This document shows, in pieces, positions 23,939 through 33,563 of a stretch of 64,000 nucleotides of DNA. Origin of the DNA: Apibacter mensalis (lineage in GTDB: Bacteria > Bacteroidota > Bacteroidia > Flavobacteriales > Weeksellaceae); assembly GCF_001418685.1 (NCBI RefSeq), contig NZ_LIVM01000003.1:1-64000 (forward strand), written 5' to 3'. Made by a program: the position numbers and the translations under genes. Each line of letters starts with the position of its first letter. Within the stretch, counting starts at the first letter, position 1. A model generated the notes under the pieces. It searched no databases. It was given only the letters and a program-made list of their open reading frames with translations, and was not told the DNA's origin.

Positions 23939-25957
23939 ATGAAAAGATTTATATTGTTTATCACAACAGCACTTATCCCTTTTACCGGAACATATGCCCA
24001 AAAACATGGAATTAATGAACAATACATGGACAAAAAAGTAAGACCGCAAGACGATTTTTACAATTACGTTAACGGAAATTGGATGAAAAATACTCAAATT
24101 CCCTCCGACCGATCAAGATGGGGAAGCTTTGACCAATTACGTGAATTTACAGATTCTATATCACTTACCATTTTAAAAAAATCAATTAATCAAAAATACC
24201 TAAAAGGATCAGAACAGCAGAAAATTAAAGACTTATATAATTCATTCATGAATATGGATGCTCGAAACAAACAAGGTATTACTCCTATTTATCCTTATTT
24301 AACAAAAGTAGATCAAGTAAAAAATATTTCGGATTTACAAAAGCTGCTTATTGAGTTTACTCCGTTAGGAATGAATCCTTTTTATGAATACAGTGTTCAA
24401 TCGGATTTAAATAACAGCAATAAAAATGCGGTATATTTAAATGATGTAACTTTAGGCTTAGGTAGGGACTATTACCAAAAAAATGATGAAAAATCTAAAA
24501 AAACATTACAAGATTATACCAACTATTTATCAAAATTATTTAAAGTAATTGGATACAAACAACCGGATAAAACCGCATCAGATATTGTTGCATTTGAAAA
24601 ACAATTAGCGTCCAATCTTTTAACTGTGGAGCAAATTAGAAATGCCCAACTTCAAAATAACCCCTATTCATTTACAAGTTTATCCAACTTGTCGAAAAAT
24701 ATAAATCTAACGGATTATTTCTTAAAGCTGGGAGTACAAGTAGACACAGTTATCATTCCTGAAAAAAAATATTTTGAAAATTTAGACAAAAATCTTACTG
24801 CACAAAATATTTCATTATTAAAAGACTATATAAAAATAAGCATAGTAAGAAATGCTGCCAACAGTCTAACGAAAGAACTTGATGATATACATTTCGATTT
24901 TTACGGCAAAACACTAAGTGGGCAATTGGAACAAAGATCAATGGAAAAACGTGCTCTTACTAGCATCAATTCATTAGTAGGTGAAGCATTTGGAAAGCTC
25001 TATGTAGCCGAAGTATTCCCGGAAGAAGCTAAGAGAAATGCTAAAGAACTAATTGAATATTTAAAAAAATCTTTTGCCATCCATATCAATAATTTAAAGT
25101 GGATGTCTCAACCAACAAAACAAAAGGCATTAGATAAGCTAAGTAAATTTATGGTCAAGATTGGATATCCTGATAAATGGAAAGATTACTCCAATTTAGA
25201 AATAAAATCTATTGAAGAAGGGGGATCTTACTTCCAAAATCAATTAAATGCTGTTGTTTTTAATTACCAAAGAAATAAAAATAAAATAGATAAGCCGGTG
25301 GATAAAACTGAATGGCTTATGTCTCCTCAAACTGTAAATGCATATTATAATCCTTCTTATAATGAAATTGTATTTCCTGCAGCTATTTTACAACCTCCAT
25401 TTTATAATTATACAGCAGATGCTGCTGTAAATTTTGGTGGAATTGGAGCCGTAATCGGTCACGAAATATCTCACGGATTTGATGATAGTGGCTCTCAATT
25501 TGATGGTGATGGAAATTTAAAAGACTGGTGGACTCCTATGGATAAAGAAAAATTTGAGGCAGCCACCCAAGCACTTGAGAAACAATTCAATGCTTACGAG
25601 CCCGTTTTAGGTTTGCATATAAACGGAAAATTAACATTAGGTGAAAATATAGCCGATTTAGGAGGAGTTGCCATTGCTTATGATGCATTGCAATTATATT
25701 TAAAAGATAAAGGTAATCCCGGTAAAATTGATAATTATACTCCGGAACAAAGGTATTTTTTATCTTGGGCAACTATTTGGAGAACAAAAAACAAAGATGA
25801 AGCTTTAATCAATCAAATTAAAACAGACCCACATGCCCCAGGTTACTATAGAGCTATGGCGCCTTTAGAAAATGTTGAAGGATTTTATAAGGCATTTAAT
25901 GTCCAAAAAGGAGATAAAATGTTTAAACCCAAAAAAGAAAGAATTATTATTTGGTAG
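23939..25957 (+). CDS. Secreted M13-family zinc metallopeptidase (PepO/neprilysin-like)
   Basis: 672 residues from ATG 23939. The N-terminus MKRFILFITTALIPFTGTYAQ is a clean signal peptide; using the upstream ATG 23918 would put seven hydrophobic, uncharged-rich residues ahead of it. M13 features: the NxY-type substrate segment at VNAYYNPSYNEIVFPAAILQ, the zinc site VIGHEISHGFDDSG (HExxH), the third ligand in LGENIADLGGVAIAYDAL, and the C-terminal DPHAPGYYRAMAPLENVEGF. It cleaves small peptides and is likely periplasmic or outer-surface attached. The rhodanese gene follows with a 2-base gap. Confidence 0.95.
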   Translation: MKRFILFITTALIPFTGTYAQKHGINEQYMDKKVRPQDDFYNYVNGNWMKNTQIPSDRSRWGSFDQLREFTDSISLTILKKSINQKYLKGSEQQKIKDLYNSFMNMDARNKQGITPIYPYLTKVDQVKNISDLQKLLIEFTPLGMNPFYEYSVQSDLNNSNKNAVYLNDVTLGLGRDYYQKNDEKSKKTLQDYTNYLSKLFKVIGYKQPDKTASDIVAFEKQLASNLLTVEQIRNAQLQNNPYSFTSLSNLSKNINLTDYFLKLGVQVDTVIIPEKKYFENLDKNLTAQNISLLKDYIKISIVRNAANSLTKELDDIHFDFYGKTLSGQLEQRSMEKRALTSINSLVGEAFGKLYVAEVFPEEAKRNAKELIEYLKKSFAIHINNLKWMSQPTKQKALDKLSKFMVKIGYPDKWKDYSNLEIKSIEEGGSYFQNQLNAVVFNYQRNKNKIDKPVDKTEWLMSPQTVNAYYNPSYNEIVFPAAILQPPFYNYTADAAVNFGGIGAVIGHEISHGFDDSGSQFDGDGNLKDWWTPMDKEKFEAATQALEKQFNAYEPVLGLHINGKLTLGENIADLGGVAIAYDALQLYLKDKGNPGKIDNYTPEQRYFLSWATIWRTKNKDEALINQIKTDPHAPGYYRAMAPLENVEGFYKAFNVQKGDKMFKPKKERIIIW

Positions 25958-25959
25958 TT

Positions 25960-26247
25960 ATGGATTTAAAAGAATTTTTAAAAAAAAGCACCGTAACCCT
26001 TCTAGACGTTAGAGAAAAATATGAGCTTATTAATGAAGGTCATGTTGAAGGAGCAGTTTTAATTCCCATGAATGAAGTACCCTCAAAAATAGAAGATATA
26101 CGTAAATTTTCTACTCCAATTATAGTTTTTTGCAGATCCGGTATACGATCCGAAAAAATAGTTAATTATCTAAAAAATAAAGGATTTAAAGAGATATATA
26201 ATGGCGGAGGATTTAAAGAAATTAATAAATTATTAAATTTATCCTGA
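25960..26247 (+). CDS. Single-domain rhodanese-like protein
   Basis: 95 residues from ATG 25960, 2 bases after the peptidase stop. An upstream in-frame TTG at 25951 would overlap that gene and is less likely. Rhodanese fold blocks are present: TLLDVREKYELINEGHVEGA, IPMNEVPSKI and the active loop IVFCRSGIRSEKIVNYL, where the Cys would carry the persulfide. It could act as a sulfurtransferase; the substrate is unknown. There is no signal peptide, so it is cytoplasmic despite its secreted neighbour. Confidence 0.88.
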   Translation: MDLKEFLKKSTVTLLDVREKYELINEGHVEGAVLIPMNEVPSKIEDIRKFSTPIIVFCRSGIRSEKIVNYLKNKGFKEIYNGGGFKEINKLLNLS

Positions 26248-26334
26248 AATCATACTTTGGCAAAATATTTGAGATAACGCTTTAAAAAATCAAAGAAGGC
26301 TTAAAAAGCTAAAAAATATAATTTAATATAATAT

Positions 26335-26796
26335 ATGAAAAATTTAATTAAAATTAGTATTACCAGTTTATTCTTATTATTTTTAGGTACTACGTTTCAA
26401 AGTTGTAATTCTACAAAACATGTCGTACAAAAGATAGATGATAAAGAATTACAAAATAAACTAGGGGGTACATGGTATCTAACGTCTATAGATGGTACTT
26501 TGGCAACAGAATCATTTAAAGGAAAAATTCCTACTTTAAATTTTGATTTTGATAAAAACAGAACCAATGGTTATTCCGGGTGCAATCAATATAATGGTTC
26601 ATTTGTTCTAACTGGAAATGTGTACAATCCCAGTCCTATGATATCAACACTTATGGCTTGTCCAGAATATAACCAAGAGCCTAGATTTTTAGAATTAATG
26701 GGTAAAAGAAGTTCTTTAGTATTTAGAAATTATACTTTACAATTTGTTCAAGATGGTAAAGTAGCACTTGAATTTACTCAATTAACAAAAAATTAA
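26335..26796 (+). CDS. META-domain lipoprotein (HslJ-like)
   Basis: 153 residues. N-terminal signal with lipobox TTFQSCNST, Cys at about residue 24. The rest is one META domain: LGGTWYLTSIDGT, NRTNGYSGCNQYNGSF and STLMACPEYNQEPRFLELM, ending with the beta strand KVALEFTQL. The domain occurs in HslJ, an E. coli outer-membrane-associated stress protein of unclear function. Likely anchored in the outer membrane. A hairpin with a T-rich tail follows, so it forms its own transcript. Confidence 0.9.
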   Translation: MKNLIKISITSLFLLFLGTTFQSCNSTKHVVQKIDDKELQNKLGGTWYLTSIDGTLATESFKGKIPTLNFDFDKNRTNGYSGCNQYNGSFVLTGNVYNPSPMISTLMACPEYNQEPRFLELMGKRSSLVFRNYTLQFVQDGKVALEFTQLTKN

Positions 26797-26830
26797 GAGG
26801 ATTATATTAAGAGATTCATCAAAATATAAT

Positions 26831-26871
26831 AAATAAGAGTATACTTTCACAAAATCACTCTTATTTTCTTT
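26831..26871 (+). terminator. Probable terminator after the META lipoprotein gene
   Basis: AAATAAGAGT at 26831-26840 pairs with ACTCTTATTT at 26857-26866, with a 16-base loop, followed by a T-rich stretch. The long loop and AT-rich stem make it moderate. Confidence 0.6.
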
Positions 26872-26887
26872 ACAACTAAAAAAGTTA

Positions 26888-26895
26888 TATATTTG
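26888..26895 (+). promoter_or_regulatory. Putative -7 box for rpsO
   Basis: TATATTTG fits TAnnTTTG, 37 bases before the rpsO ATG. This leaves a leader of about 30 bases, suited to translational control of a ribosomal protein gene. Confidence 0.45.
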
Positions 26896-26932
26896 CTGCT
26901 CAATACATAATAATCATTAAAATAATATTGGC

Positions 26933-27202
26933 ATGTATCTAACATCAGATGTTAAAAAAGAAATTTTTGCTAAACACGGTAAAGATGAAAAAAATACCGG
27001 TAGCGCCGAAGGGCAGGTGGCTTTGTTTACCTTTAGAATTAACCATTTAACCCAGCACCTTAAAAGAAATCATAAAGATTTCAACACAGAAAGAGCATTA
27101 GTGGCATTAGTGGGAAAAAGAAAAAAATTGCTTGATTATCTTAAGAAAAAAGATATTAAAAGGTATAGAGCAATTATTGCAGAATTAGGTATTCGTAAGT
27201 AA
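26933..27202 (+). CDS. rpsO: 30S ribosomal protein S15
   Basis: 89 residues, the usual S15 length. Family blocks: GSAEGQVALFTFRINHLTQHL, then KDFNTERALVALVGKRKKLLDYLKKKD, with the Arg/Lys-rich rRNA-binding helix, and the end YRAIIAELGIRK. S15 binds 16S rRNA early in small-subunit assembly. It is followed by a strong terminator and then pnp, the widely conserved rpsO-pnp order. In E. coli, S15 represses its own mRNA; no such fold can be shown here. Confidence 0.98.
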   Translation: MYLTSDVKKEIFAKHGKDEKNTGSAEGQVALFTFRINHLTQHLKRNHKDFNTERALVALVGKRKKLLDYLKKKDIKRYRAIIAELGIRK

Positions 27203-27211
27203 AAAAATTTT

Positions 27212-27241
27212 AAAGAGGCAATTAGTAAATTGCCTCTTTTA
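27212..27241 (+). terminator. Rho-independent terminator between rpsO and pnp
   Basis: A 12-bp perfect stem (AAAGAGGCAATT with AATTGCCTCTTT), 4-base loop AGTA, then T residues. It ends about 40 bases after the rpsO stop, so pnp probably needs its own promoter in the 220 bases that follow. Confidence 0.93.
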
Positions 27242-27463
27242 CTATCTTTTGAAAAAGTACAAAATGAAAAAAGGTTTAATTTTATAAGTTATATATTTTA
27301 TATATTTTAACACACTGAGCACTGAATTCCATTAATCTTTATTATTTTAACGGACTTGAGTGTTCTCTGGTGTTTTCCTATTTAAAATTACTAATTATTA
27401 TACCATTAACATCTTTTCTTTTTGCTTTATTATATTTTTTATTAACAAATTTTTTAATTTTTT

Positions 27464-29611
27464 ATGAAGATTCCAAAAGCAATTACCGAAAAAATTGTCT
27501 TGGATGATGGAAGAGAAATCATCTTAGAAACTGGAAAACTTGCAAAACAAGCAGATGGCTCTGTTGTAGTAAAATGTGGTGGAACCATGTTATTAGCTAC
27601 AGTGGTTGCTGCAAAAGAGGCTAATCCCGGAGTAGATTTCCTGCCACTTACAGTAGATTATAGAGATAAATTCTCTGCAGGAGGACGTATACCCGGTGGG
27701 TTCATGAAAAGAGAAGGAAGACCAACGGATGAAGAAATACTAACCATGCGCTTAGTAGATCGGGTATTACGCCCATTATTTCCCAGTGATTTTCATGCCG
27801 AAATACAGGTAATGATTCAACTCATTTCGTATGATGACTGCATACTTCCGGACTCATTAGCCGGATTAGCAGCTTCAGCTGCTTTAAGTATTACAGATAT
27901 CCCTTTTAATGGACCTATATCAGAAGTTAGAATTATTCGTCATAACGGAAAGTATATTATTAATCCAAGCCTAGCTCAAATGAATGAGGAATTTGATCTT
28001 GATATTATGGTGGGAGCATCTAAAGATTCAATCGTTATGATTGAGGGGGAAATGAGTGAAATTTCCGAAAAAGAAATGCTTGATGCTATTTTAGTAGCTC
28101 ATGAAGCCATCAAAATACAAATTGAAGCTGAAGAAAGACTAGCTGCTAAGATTGGAAAATCACAGCCAAAAAGAGAATATTGCCATGAAACTCATGATGA
28201 TGAATTGAGAACCGCTATTACAGATTTCTCATATCAAAAAATTTATGAGGTGGCCAAAACCCCTTCCGAGAAACAAGTGCGAAGTGAAAAATTTGATGCC
28301 ATTTTAGAGGAGTTTTTGTCAAGATATTCCGAAGAAGAATTGGAAGAGAAAAAATCCTTAGCCGCCACCTATTTTCATGATGTTCAAAAAAACGCTGTTA
28401 GACAACTTATATTAAATGAAGGTATTCGTTTAGATGGCAGAGATACTAAAACTATCCGACCTATTTGGTGTGAAGTTAATTATCTTCCAGGTTCACACGG
28501 ATCGGCCATTTTTACTCGTGGTGAAACTCAATCATTAACCACTGTTACTTTGGGTTGTTCATTGGATGCTAACCGAGTAGACAATGTAATTTCTCAACAC
28601 GAAGAAAAATTCTATTTGCATTATAACTTTCCTCCATTTTCAACAGGTGAAGTTAGACCGGTAAGAGGCGTTTCGAGAAGAGAAATAGGTCATGGTAACT
28701 TAGCACAGAGAGCCTTAAAATATGTTATCCCTGCAGATTCTCCTTACACCATACGTGTAGTTTCCGATATTTTAGAATCTAATGGATCTTCCTCTATGGC
28801 TACCGTTTGTGCAGGAACTTTAGCTTTAATGGATGCAGGAATTAAAATAAAGAAACCTGTATCCGGCATAGCTATGGGGTTAATAACAGATAAAGAATCA
28901 GGTAAATGGAGCGTTCTCTCTGACATTCTTGGAGACGAAGATCATCTAGGGGATATGGACTTTAAGGTAACAGGCACAGCCGATGGTATTACCGCTTGTC
29001 AAATGGATATTAAAATTCAAGGACTTTCCTTTGAGATAATGGAAAAGGCTTTAAATCAGGCGAAGGAAGGTCGTCTACATATTTTAAGTAAAATATTGGA
29101 AACCATCTCGACTCCTAATGCTCAATTGAAACCTAATGCACCTAAATTAATATCTTTGGAAATTCCTAAAGACTTTATTGGTGCAGTTATAGGACCTGGT
29201 GGAAAAATCATTCAACAACTTCAAAAAGATACCGGTACGGTAATTACGATTGAAGAAAGTAATGACGTAGGAAAAGTAGAAATATCAGGTATTGATCAAG
29301 CAAAAATTAATGAAGCTATTGAAAAAATAAAGCAAATAGCTTTTGTTCCAGAGATCGGAGCTATTTATAATGCTAAGGTAGTTTCTATTAAACCTTTCGG
29401 TGCATTTGTAGAAATTTCAAAAGGAGTAGAAGGACTGGTGCACATTTCTGAGTTGGAATGGAGGCGATTGGAAAAAGTAGAAGAATCAGTTATGCTTGGT
29501 GATATTATTAAGGTAAAATATTTAGGGGTCGATGACAAGAAAAAGATTAAGCTTTCAAGAAAGGTTTTATTACCTAAACCTGAAAAAAAAGAAACTGAAG
29601 GTAAAAAATAA
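27464..29611 (+). CDS. pnp: Polynucleotide phosphorylase
   Basis: 715 residues with the full PNPase layout: first RNase PH domain (about 10-220), an all-helical linker, second RNase PH domain with the catalytic part (about 310-540, including [16 protein letters not shown]), a KH domain ([20 protein letters not shown]) and a C-terminal S1 domain ([18 protein letters not shown]). It degrades RNA 3' to 5' by phosphorolysis. Start ATG 27464 follows a T-rich stretch with no Shine-Dalgarno signal. It stands downstream of the rpsO terminator and is followed by its own terminator. Confidence 0.98.
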   Translation: MKIPKAITEKIVLDDGREIILETGKLAKQADGSVVVKCGGTMLLATVVAAKEANPGVDFLPLTVDYRDKFSAGGRIPGGFMKREGRPTDEEILTMRLVDRVLRPLFPSDFHAEIQVMIQLISYDDCILPDSLAGLAASAALSITDIPFNGPISEVRIIRHNGKYIINPSLAQMNEEFDLDIMVGASKDSIVMIEGEMSEISEKEMLDAILVAHEAIKIQIEAEERLAAKIGKSQPKREYCHETHDDELRTAITDFSYQKIYEVAKTPSEKQVRSEKFDAILEEFLSRYSEEELEEKKSLAATYFHDVQKNAVRQLILNEGIRLDGRDTKTIRPIWCEVNYLPGSHGSAIFTRGETQSLTTVTLGCSLDANRVDNVISQHEEKFYLHYNFPPFSTGEVRPVRGVSRREIGHGNLAQRALKYVIPADSPYTIRVVSDILESNGSSSMATVCAGTLALMDAGIKIKKPVSGIAMGLITDKESGKWSVLSDILGDEDHLGDMDFKVTGTADGITACQMDIKIQGLSFEIMEKALNQAKEGRLHILSKILETISTPNAQLKPNAPKLISLEIPKDFIGAVIGPGGKIIQQLQKDTGTVITIEESNDVGKVEISGIDQAKINEAIEKIKQIAFVPEIGAIYNAKVVSIKPFGAFVEISKGVEGLVHISELEWRRLEKVEESVMLGDIIKVKYLGVDDKKKIKLSRKVLLPKPEKKETEGKK

Positions 29612-29620
29612 ACCATTATA

Positions 29621-29657
29621 AAAAAAACAGGTTGATAAAATTTCAACCTGTTTTTTT
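29621..29657 (+). terminator. Rho-independent terminator after pnp
   Basis: Stem ACAGGTTGA with TCAACCTGT, extended by A and T tracts on both sides, 6-7-base loop. It starts 10 bases after the pnp stop and reads as a terminator in both directions because of the flanking A and T runs. Confidence 0.93.
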
Positions 29658-29875
29658 ATTAAGCTCATTAAAAAAAGTATACATCATCAACCTTTTTATA
29701 ACATTTTATTTACACAAAATCTTTTTGTAATAAAAATTACAATAAATTAAAAAAATTTAGATAATTCTCATCTCCTTCTATTTACCTTAAATCCTTTAAT
29801 TGGAAATAATTTATTTTGAACTTACAATACTTATAATCTTAATAATTTATATTTTTATAATTTAGTTTCATTTTC

Positions 29876-30409
29876 ATGAAAGAGTATAGACCCATATTTA
29901 TTAGCTTATTTAAATTTTTTTCTGTTTATTTAGTATTAACAGCATTATATTATTGGTATCTTACTTATTATCAAAATGAGCTTAAAACTTGCGATGAGTT
30001 TACCTATAGGGTAGCTAAACAATCTTCCTGTTTGTTAAATTGCATAGGAATTCCCAGCCAAGCAAAACATATAGACCAGGAAAATTACATGCGATTTTAC
30101 GTCAATAATAATTTCATAAGTATAGTTAACGAAGGCTGCAACACTTTATCGATAATCATTCTTTACATTTCGTTTATAATAGCTTTTGCAAATTCTTTGA
30201 GAAAAACATGTATTTACTTGATTATAACCGTATTACTTATATATTTTACTAATATTATAAGAATAAGTTTTATAAATTATATATTTTATTATTATCCGGA
30301 ATATGGTAAATTCAGTCATGATTATCTATTTCCGACTGTGATTTACGGATTAATAATGGTTTTATGGATTGTGTGGATCAAATATTTCATATTTAAAAAG
30401 AACAAATAA
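29876..30409 (+). CDS. xrtF: Exosortase family protein XrtF
   Basis: 177 residues, multi-pass membrane protein of the exosortase/archaeosortase superfamily. The three catalytic residues are in place: Cys in NEGCNTLSI, Arg in NIIRISFI and His in KFSHDYLFPTVIYG. Exosortases recognise a C-terminal sorting tail on secreted proteins and process it during export. The short form and its adjacent partner gene at 30412 are characteristic of the exosortase F system of Flavobacteriia. No target protein with a matching C-terminal tail is visible in this window. Confidence 0.9.
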   Translation: MKEYRPIFISLFKFFSVYLVLTALYYWYLTYYQNELKTCDEFTYRVAKQSSCLLNCIGIPSQAKHIDQENYMRFYVNNNFISIVNEGCNTLSIIILYISFIIAFANSLRKTCIYLIITVLLIYFTNIIRISFINYIFYYYPEYGKFSHDYLFPTVIYGLIMVLWIVWIKYFIFKKNK

Positions 30410-30411
30410 AT

Positions 30412-30855
30412 ATGAAAAAAACTAGTAAAATTATTGGAATTATACTAAGCATACTGTTGCTAATTTTAGTACGAAAATTCGAAATCACAATGTTTTATGA
30501 TCCCTTTCTTTCATTTTTTAAGCAGAAAGATTTTAATCATCACATTCCTCCTAAATTCGGCCTTATAAAACTTATCGTTTCGCTGATCTTAAGATACGGC
30601 TTAAATTCTCTTTTAACACTTGTAATCATACAATTATGGTACAATGACAAAAAAATTACGAAGGTATGTTTCCATATCTTAGTTTTTTGTTTTATTTTTT
30701 TTACAATCCTTTATATATTTTCTCTACTTACCAATTTTAGCTTAGGTTACATGCCTACATTTTATATAAGAAGGGTGCTAATTCAGCCTATATTATTACT
30801 ATTACTTATACCTGCAATTTATTATTATAAGAATTTACCCACTAATTCACGTTAG
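30412..30855 (+). CDS. Exosortase F system-associated membrane protein
   Basis: 147 residues, four predicted membrane helices, starting 2 bases after the xrtF stop. The loop MFYDPFLSFFKQKD and the helix after KLIVSLILRYGLNSLLTLVIIQ match the small protein always found beside XrtF in Flavobacteriia. Its role is unknown; a membrane partner or stabiliser of the transpeptidase is the natural guess. Its 3' end overlaps the convergent gene at 30842 by 14 bases. Confidence 0.85.
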   Translation: MKKTSKIIGIILSILLLILVRKFEITMFYDPFLSFFKQKDFNHHIPPKFGLIKLIVSLILRYGLNSLLTLVIIQLWYNDKKITKVCFHILVFCFIFFTILYIFSLLTNFSLGYMPTFYIRRVLIQPILLLLLIPAIYYYKNLPTNSR

Positions 30856-31123
30856 AATAATTATTATTAACTGGAGTATCTTGATTTTGTATTTTATTTC
30901 TCATAACCTCTCTTTCGGCTTCTCTAGCTTTCCTCTTAATACTTTGTGTTTTACTACTATAGCCGCTAATAGCACCTAATATGAGCCCTAAACCCGACCC
31001 TGCCAACAAACCTATAACCAAAGTAATTGTTAAAATAGGTTCTTTAGATCCATTGCACTGTATATATCCTAAAGCTATTCCTAAGATTAAAAATAGAATA
31101 CCGATAATTATTGAACTTTTCAT
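30842..31123 (-). CDS. Small two-helix membrane protein, unknown function
   Basis: 93 residues from ATG 31123 (the open frame extends further upstream, into rlmB, but the start MKSSIIIGILFLILGIALG gives a proper membrane helix). A second helix, TLVIGLLAGSGLGLILGAISGY, is Gly-rich. The C-terminus is charged (SIKRKAREAEREVMRN) and probably cytoplasmic. No family is recognised. It lies 38 bases after rlmB on the same strand and may be read through from it. Confidence 0.65.
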   Translation of the reverse strand: MKSSIIIGILFLILGIALGYIQCNGSKEPILTITLVIGLLAGSGLGLILGAISGYSSKTQSIKRKAREAEREVMRNKIQNQDTPVNNNYSNVN

Positions 31124-31161
31124 TATTATAATATATTTTAATTTAATAAATTTATAGAAAT

Positions 31162-31905
31162 TTATTTTTTTGAGTTTAAATTTTGCCTGACCACCTCGTA
31201 TAAAAAGGCACCACAAGCCACTGATACATTTAAAGAATCCGTTTTACCATAAATAGGCAGCTTTAATTTAGCATCGGAATTCTTAAGCAAATCTCTCGAA
31301 ATTCCTTTTTCTTCATTTCCTACAATTACAGCTAATGGAAGTTCCAATACTTCATCATATAAAATAGTATCAGTTTTCTCAGTAGCACCAACAACTTTTA
31401 TACCACTAAGCTTTAGAAACTCCAGTACTTTTAATAAATTCTTCTCTTTGCAAATTTTCAAATTATAGATAGCACCTGCAGATGTTTTAATAGAATCCGA
31501 ATTAATTGGAGCTGAACCTTCATCAGGAATAACTATAACATCAACCCCGACAATCTCTGCAGTCCTACATATGGCTCCAAAATTTCTAACGTCGGTTAAA
31601 TGATCTAAAATAAGCACTAGTGGCATTTTCCCATCATCAAACAATTGGGGTATCACATCCTCAATATTAAAAAATTGTACTGGAGAAAGAAAAGCACACA
31701 CTCCTTGATGATTCTTACGTGTTAATCTATTTAATTTTTCTACAGGAACATATTTTACACGAATACTTGCCTGTGAAAATTTCATTTTCAAGACCTTAAT
31801 ATTATCTCCCAATAAGCCATTTTGAATGAAAACCTTATCAAAAGTCTTTCCTGCTTCTAAGGCCTCCATAACCGGTCGTATTCCGAATATAAAATCTTTT
31901 TCCAT
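31162..31905 (-). CDS. rlmB: 23S rRNA (guanosine-2'-O)-methyltransferase, TrmH/RlmB family
   Basis: 247 residues. N-terminal substrate-binding domain begins FIFGIRPVMEALEAGKTFDKV, as in RlmB. The SPOUT knot motifs follow: LDHLTDVRNFGAICRTAE (motif 1 with Asn and Arg), AVIVGNEEKGIS (motif 2) and LKLPIYGKTDSLNVSVACGAFLYE (motif 3). RlmB methylates a guanosine in the peptidyl transferase loop of 23S rRNA. Length and motifs fit RlmB better than other TrmH enzymes. It sits 62 bases beyond engB on the same strand. Confidence 0.92.
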   Translation of the reverse strand: MEKDFIFGIRPVMEALEAGKTFDKVFIQNGLLGDNIKVLKMKFSQASIRVKYVPVEKLNRLTRKNHQGVCAFLSPVQFFNIEDVIPQLFDDGKMPLVLILDHLTDVRNFGAICRTAEIVGVDVIVIPDEGSAPINSDSIKTSAGAIYNLKICKEKNLLKVLEFLKLSGIKVVGATEKTDTILYDEVLELPLAVIVGNEEKGISRDLLKNSDAKLKLPIYGKTDSLNVSVACGAFLYEVVRQNLNSKK

Positions 31906-31967
31906 AAAGTAATAAGGATAAATTATAAATATCTATTCAATCTTATGATAATTATTTTGTTTATTAA

Positions 31968-32591
31968 TTAATCACCAAAATAAATATTATTCCTAGCCAG
32001 ATATTTATTGGTATCTTCAATAAAAGAGAGTATTTCTTCTTTTCCAATTTTCTTTTCAGAAGAAGATTTAAACATTTCTGGAAGATCATCCCAAGTTTTA
32101 CGTAATTCTTGAGAATACTTTTTAAAATTAAAAGAAAACTCCTTTTGTGTAACTTTATCCAACTTAGTGAAAATTAATGAAAAAGGAATTCCTTCTTCTC
32201 CCAGCCAATTTATAAAATCTAAATCAATTTGCATAGGTAGATGACGGGAGTCTATCAATACAAAAAGATTAACCAAATTTTTCCTAAATAACACATATTT
32301 TTCAATCATTTTAGAAAATGCAATCCTGCTTGATTTAGAAGCTTTAGCATAACCATATCCCGGTAAATCCGTTAAATACCAACTATCATTTATTAAAAAA
32401 TGATTAATCAATTGGGTCTTCCCAGGAGTGGATGAAGTTTTAGCTAATCCTTTCTTATTGGAAAGCATATTAATTAAAGATGATTTGCCCACATTAGATC
32501 TACCTATAAAAGCATATTCCGGCTTATCGCCTTCAGGACAATCTTCTATTAATTTACTGCTTTTTATAAACTCTGCTGAATATATATTCAT
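31968..32591 (-). CDS. engB: Ribosome biogenesis GTPase EngB (YsxC/YihA)
   Basis: 207 residues. G motifs: G1 [17 protein letters not shown]2 TPGKTQ, G3 DLPGYGYA and G4 FTKLDK. The compact single-domain form and the [18 protein letters not shown] block identify EngB, which is needed for large-subunit assembly. It begins 10 bases after the alpha/beta hydrolase stop, an arrangement known next to mraZ in flavobacteria. This pair is divergent from the dcw operon. Confidence 0.96.
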   Translation of the reverse strand: MNIYSAEFIKSSKLIEDCPEGDKPEYAFIGRSNVGKSSLINMLSNKKGLAKTSSTPGKTQLINHFLINDSWYLTDLPGYGYAKASKSSRIAFSKMIEKYVLFRKNLVNLFVLIDSRHLPMQIDLDFINWLGEEGIPFSLIFTKLDKVTQKEFSFNFKKYSQELRKTWDDLPEMFKSSSEKKIGKEEILSFIEDTNKYLARNNIYFGD

Positions 32592-32601
32592 AGTTGATTT
32601 T

Positions 32602-33366
32602 CTACAATTTCATCTCTTTCAGCCAATTATAAAGAATATTGTTAAATTCATTCGGTTTTTCCATCATAGGTGAATGACCACATTGATCGACCCAAAATAA
32701 TTGAGAATTAGGAATACCTTCATGAAATTCTTCTGCGACTTCCGGTGGAGTTACATTGTCCTGTTTTCCCCAAATAAGACAAGTAGGTTGATAAATCTTT
32801 TTCAACTCTTTAGATAAATTATGCTTCATTGCACTTCTTGCAATATGTATTGTTTTTAAAACTTTACTCCTATCAGACAATGTTTCGTATACTTCTTCTA
32901 CTAATTCTTGGGTAGCTATCTTAGGATCATAAAAAACTTCTTCTGATTTCTTTTTCACATAATCGTAGCTGCCTCTTTTAGGATAAGACTCTCCAAAGCT
33001 TCTTTCATATAATCCTGAGCTACCGGTTAGTACCAAAGAATCAACAAAATGAGGCTTTTTTAAAGATATCATTAGTCCTAAATGTCCTCCTAAAGAATTT
33101 CCTAAAATAATAGACGGCTCATCAACAATTTTTTGTAGAAAGCTAATCACATAATTAGTTAATCCCATTACATTAGTCCTTAAAGTTGGAAGAGAATATA
33201 AGGGAAGTTCAATAGAATACACCTTGTAGCCATTTTTAGAAAAAAAATCAACTTGATCCGAAAAATTGCTTAAACTTCCCATTAAACCATGCAATAAAAC
33301 TATTGGTTTACCTTCTCCCCTTACCGTATATGCAAATTTTTTTTCTTTACGAAGATTAAAAATCAT
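32602..33366 (-). CDS. Alpha/beta hydrolase
   Basis: 254 residues. The oxyanion HG is in [14 protein letters not shown], the nucleophile in GNSLGGHLG, the acid in [11 protein letters not shown] and the catalytic His in [11 protein letters not shown]. All three catalytic residues are present, so it is an active serine hydrolase; the substrate cannot be told. There is no signal peptide. It is the first gene of the minus-strand pair with engB, diverging from mraZ across about 200 bases. Confidence 0.9.
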   Translation of the reverse strand: MIFNLRKEKKFAYTVRGEGKPIVLLHGLMGSLSNFSDQVDFFSKNGYKVYSIELPLYSLPTLRTNVMGLTNYVISFLQKIVDEPSIILGNSLGGHLGLMISLKKPHFVDSLVLTGSSGLYERSFGESYPKRGSYDYVKKKSEEVFYDPKIATQELVEEVYETLSDRSKVLKTIHIARSAMKHNLSKELKKIYQPTCLIWGKQDNVTPPEVAEEFHEGIPNSQLFWVDQCGHSPMMEKPNEFNNILYNWLKEMKL

Positions 33367-33508
33367 TAGTCCATCTTATTGCTGTGCAAATGCAAAAATA
33401 CATCATTTATTACTAAATAAAAACATTATTTACTAATAACTTTCCTTCTTCTTTATGTATAAAAAATGCTTTTTTATCTTATTATTTACCTCACAAAAGT
33501 TATTAACA

Positions 33509-33535
33509 AAAGTGGGTGAAAGTGGAATAAAGTGG
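33509..33535 (+). promoter_or_regulatory. Three MraZ-type operator boxes upstream of the dcw operon
   Basis: AAAGTGG occurs three times, at 33509-33515, 33519-33525 and 33529-33535, with an exact 10-base period. MraZ of E. coli and other bacteria binds TGGG-type direct repeats at this period in front of its own operon. The boxes end 28 bases before the mraZ ATG, where they would cover the promoter. Autoregulation by MraZ is therefore inferred. Confidence 0.8.
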
Positions 33536-33546
33536 AAAATAATTTC

Positions 33547-33554
33547 TACTTTTG
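33547..33554 (+). promoter_or_regulatory. Putative -7 box of the dcw operon promoter
   Basis: TACTTTTG fits TAnnTTTG. It lies 9 bases before ATG 33564 and directly after the MraZ boxes, which occupy the place of the -33 element. The transcript would start only a few bases before mraZ. Confidence 0.5.
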
Positions 33555-33563
33555 AAGACTAAT

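Noticed and set aside
33552-33563. TTG 33552 as the start of mraZ
   Set aside because: It falls inside the promoter-like TACTTTTG box. ATG 33564 fits the family N-terminus.
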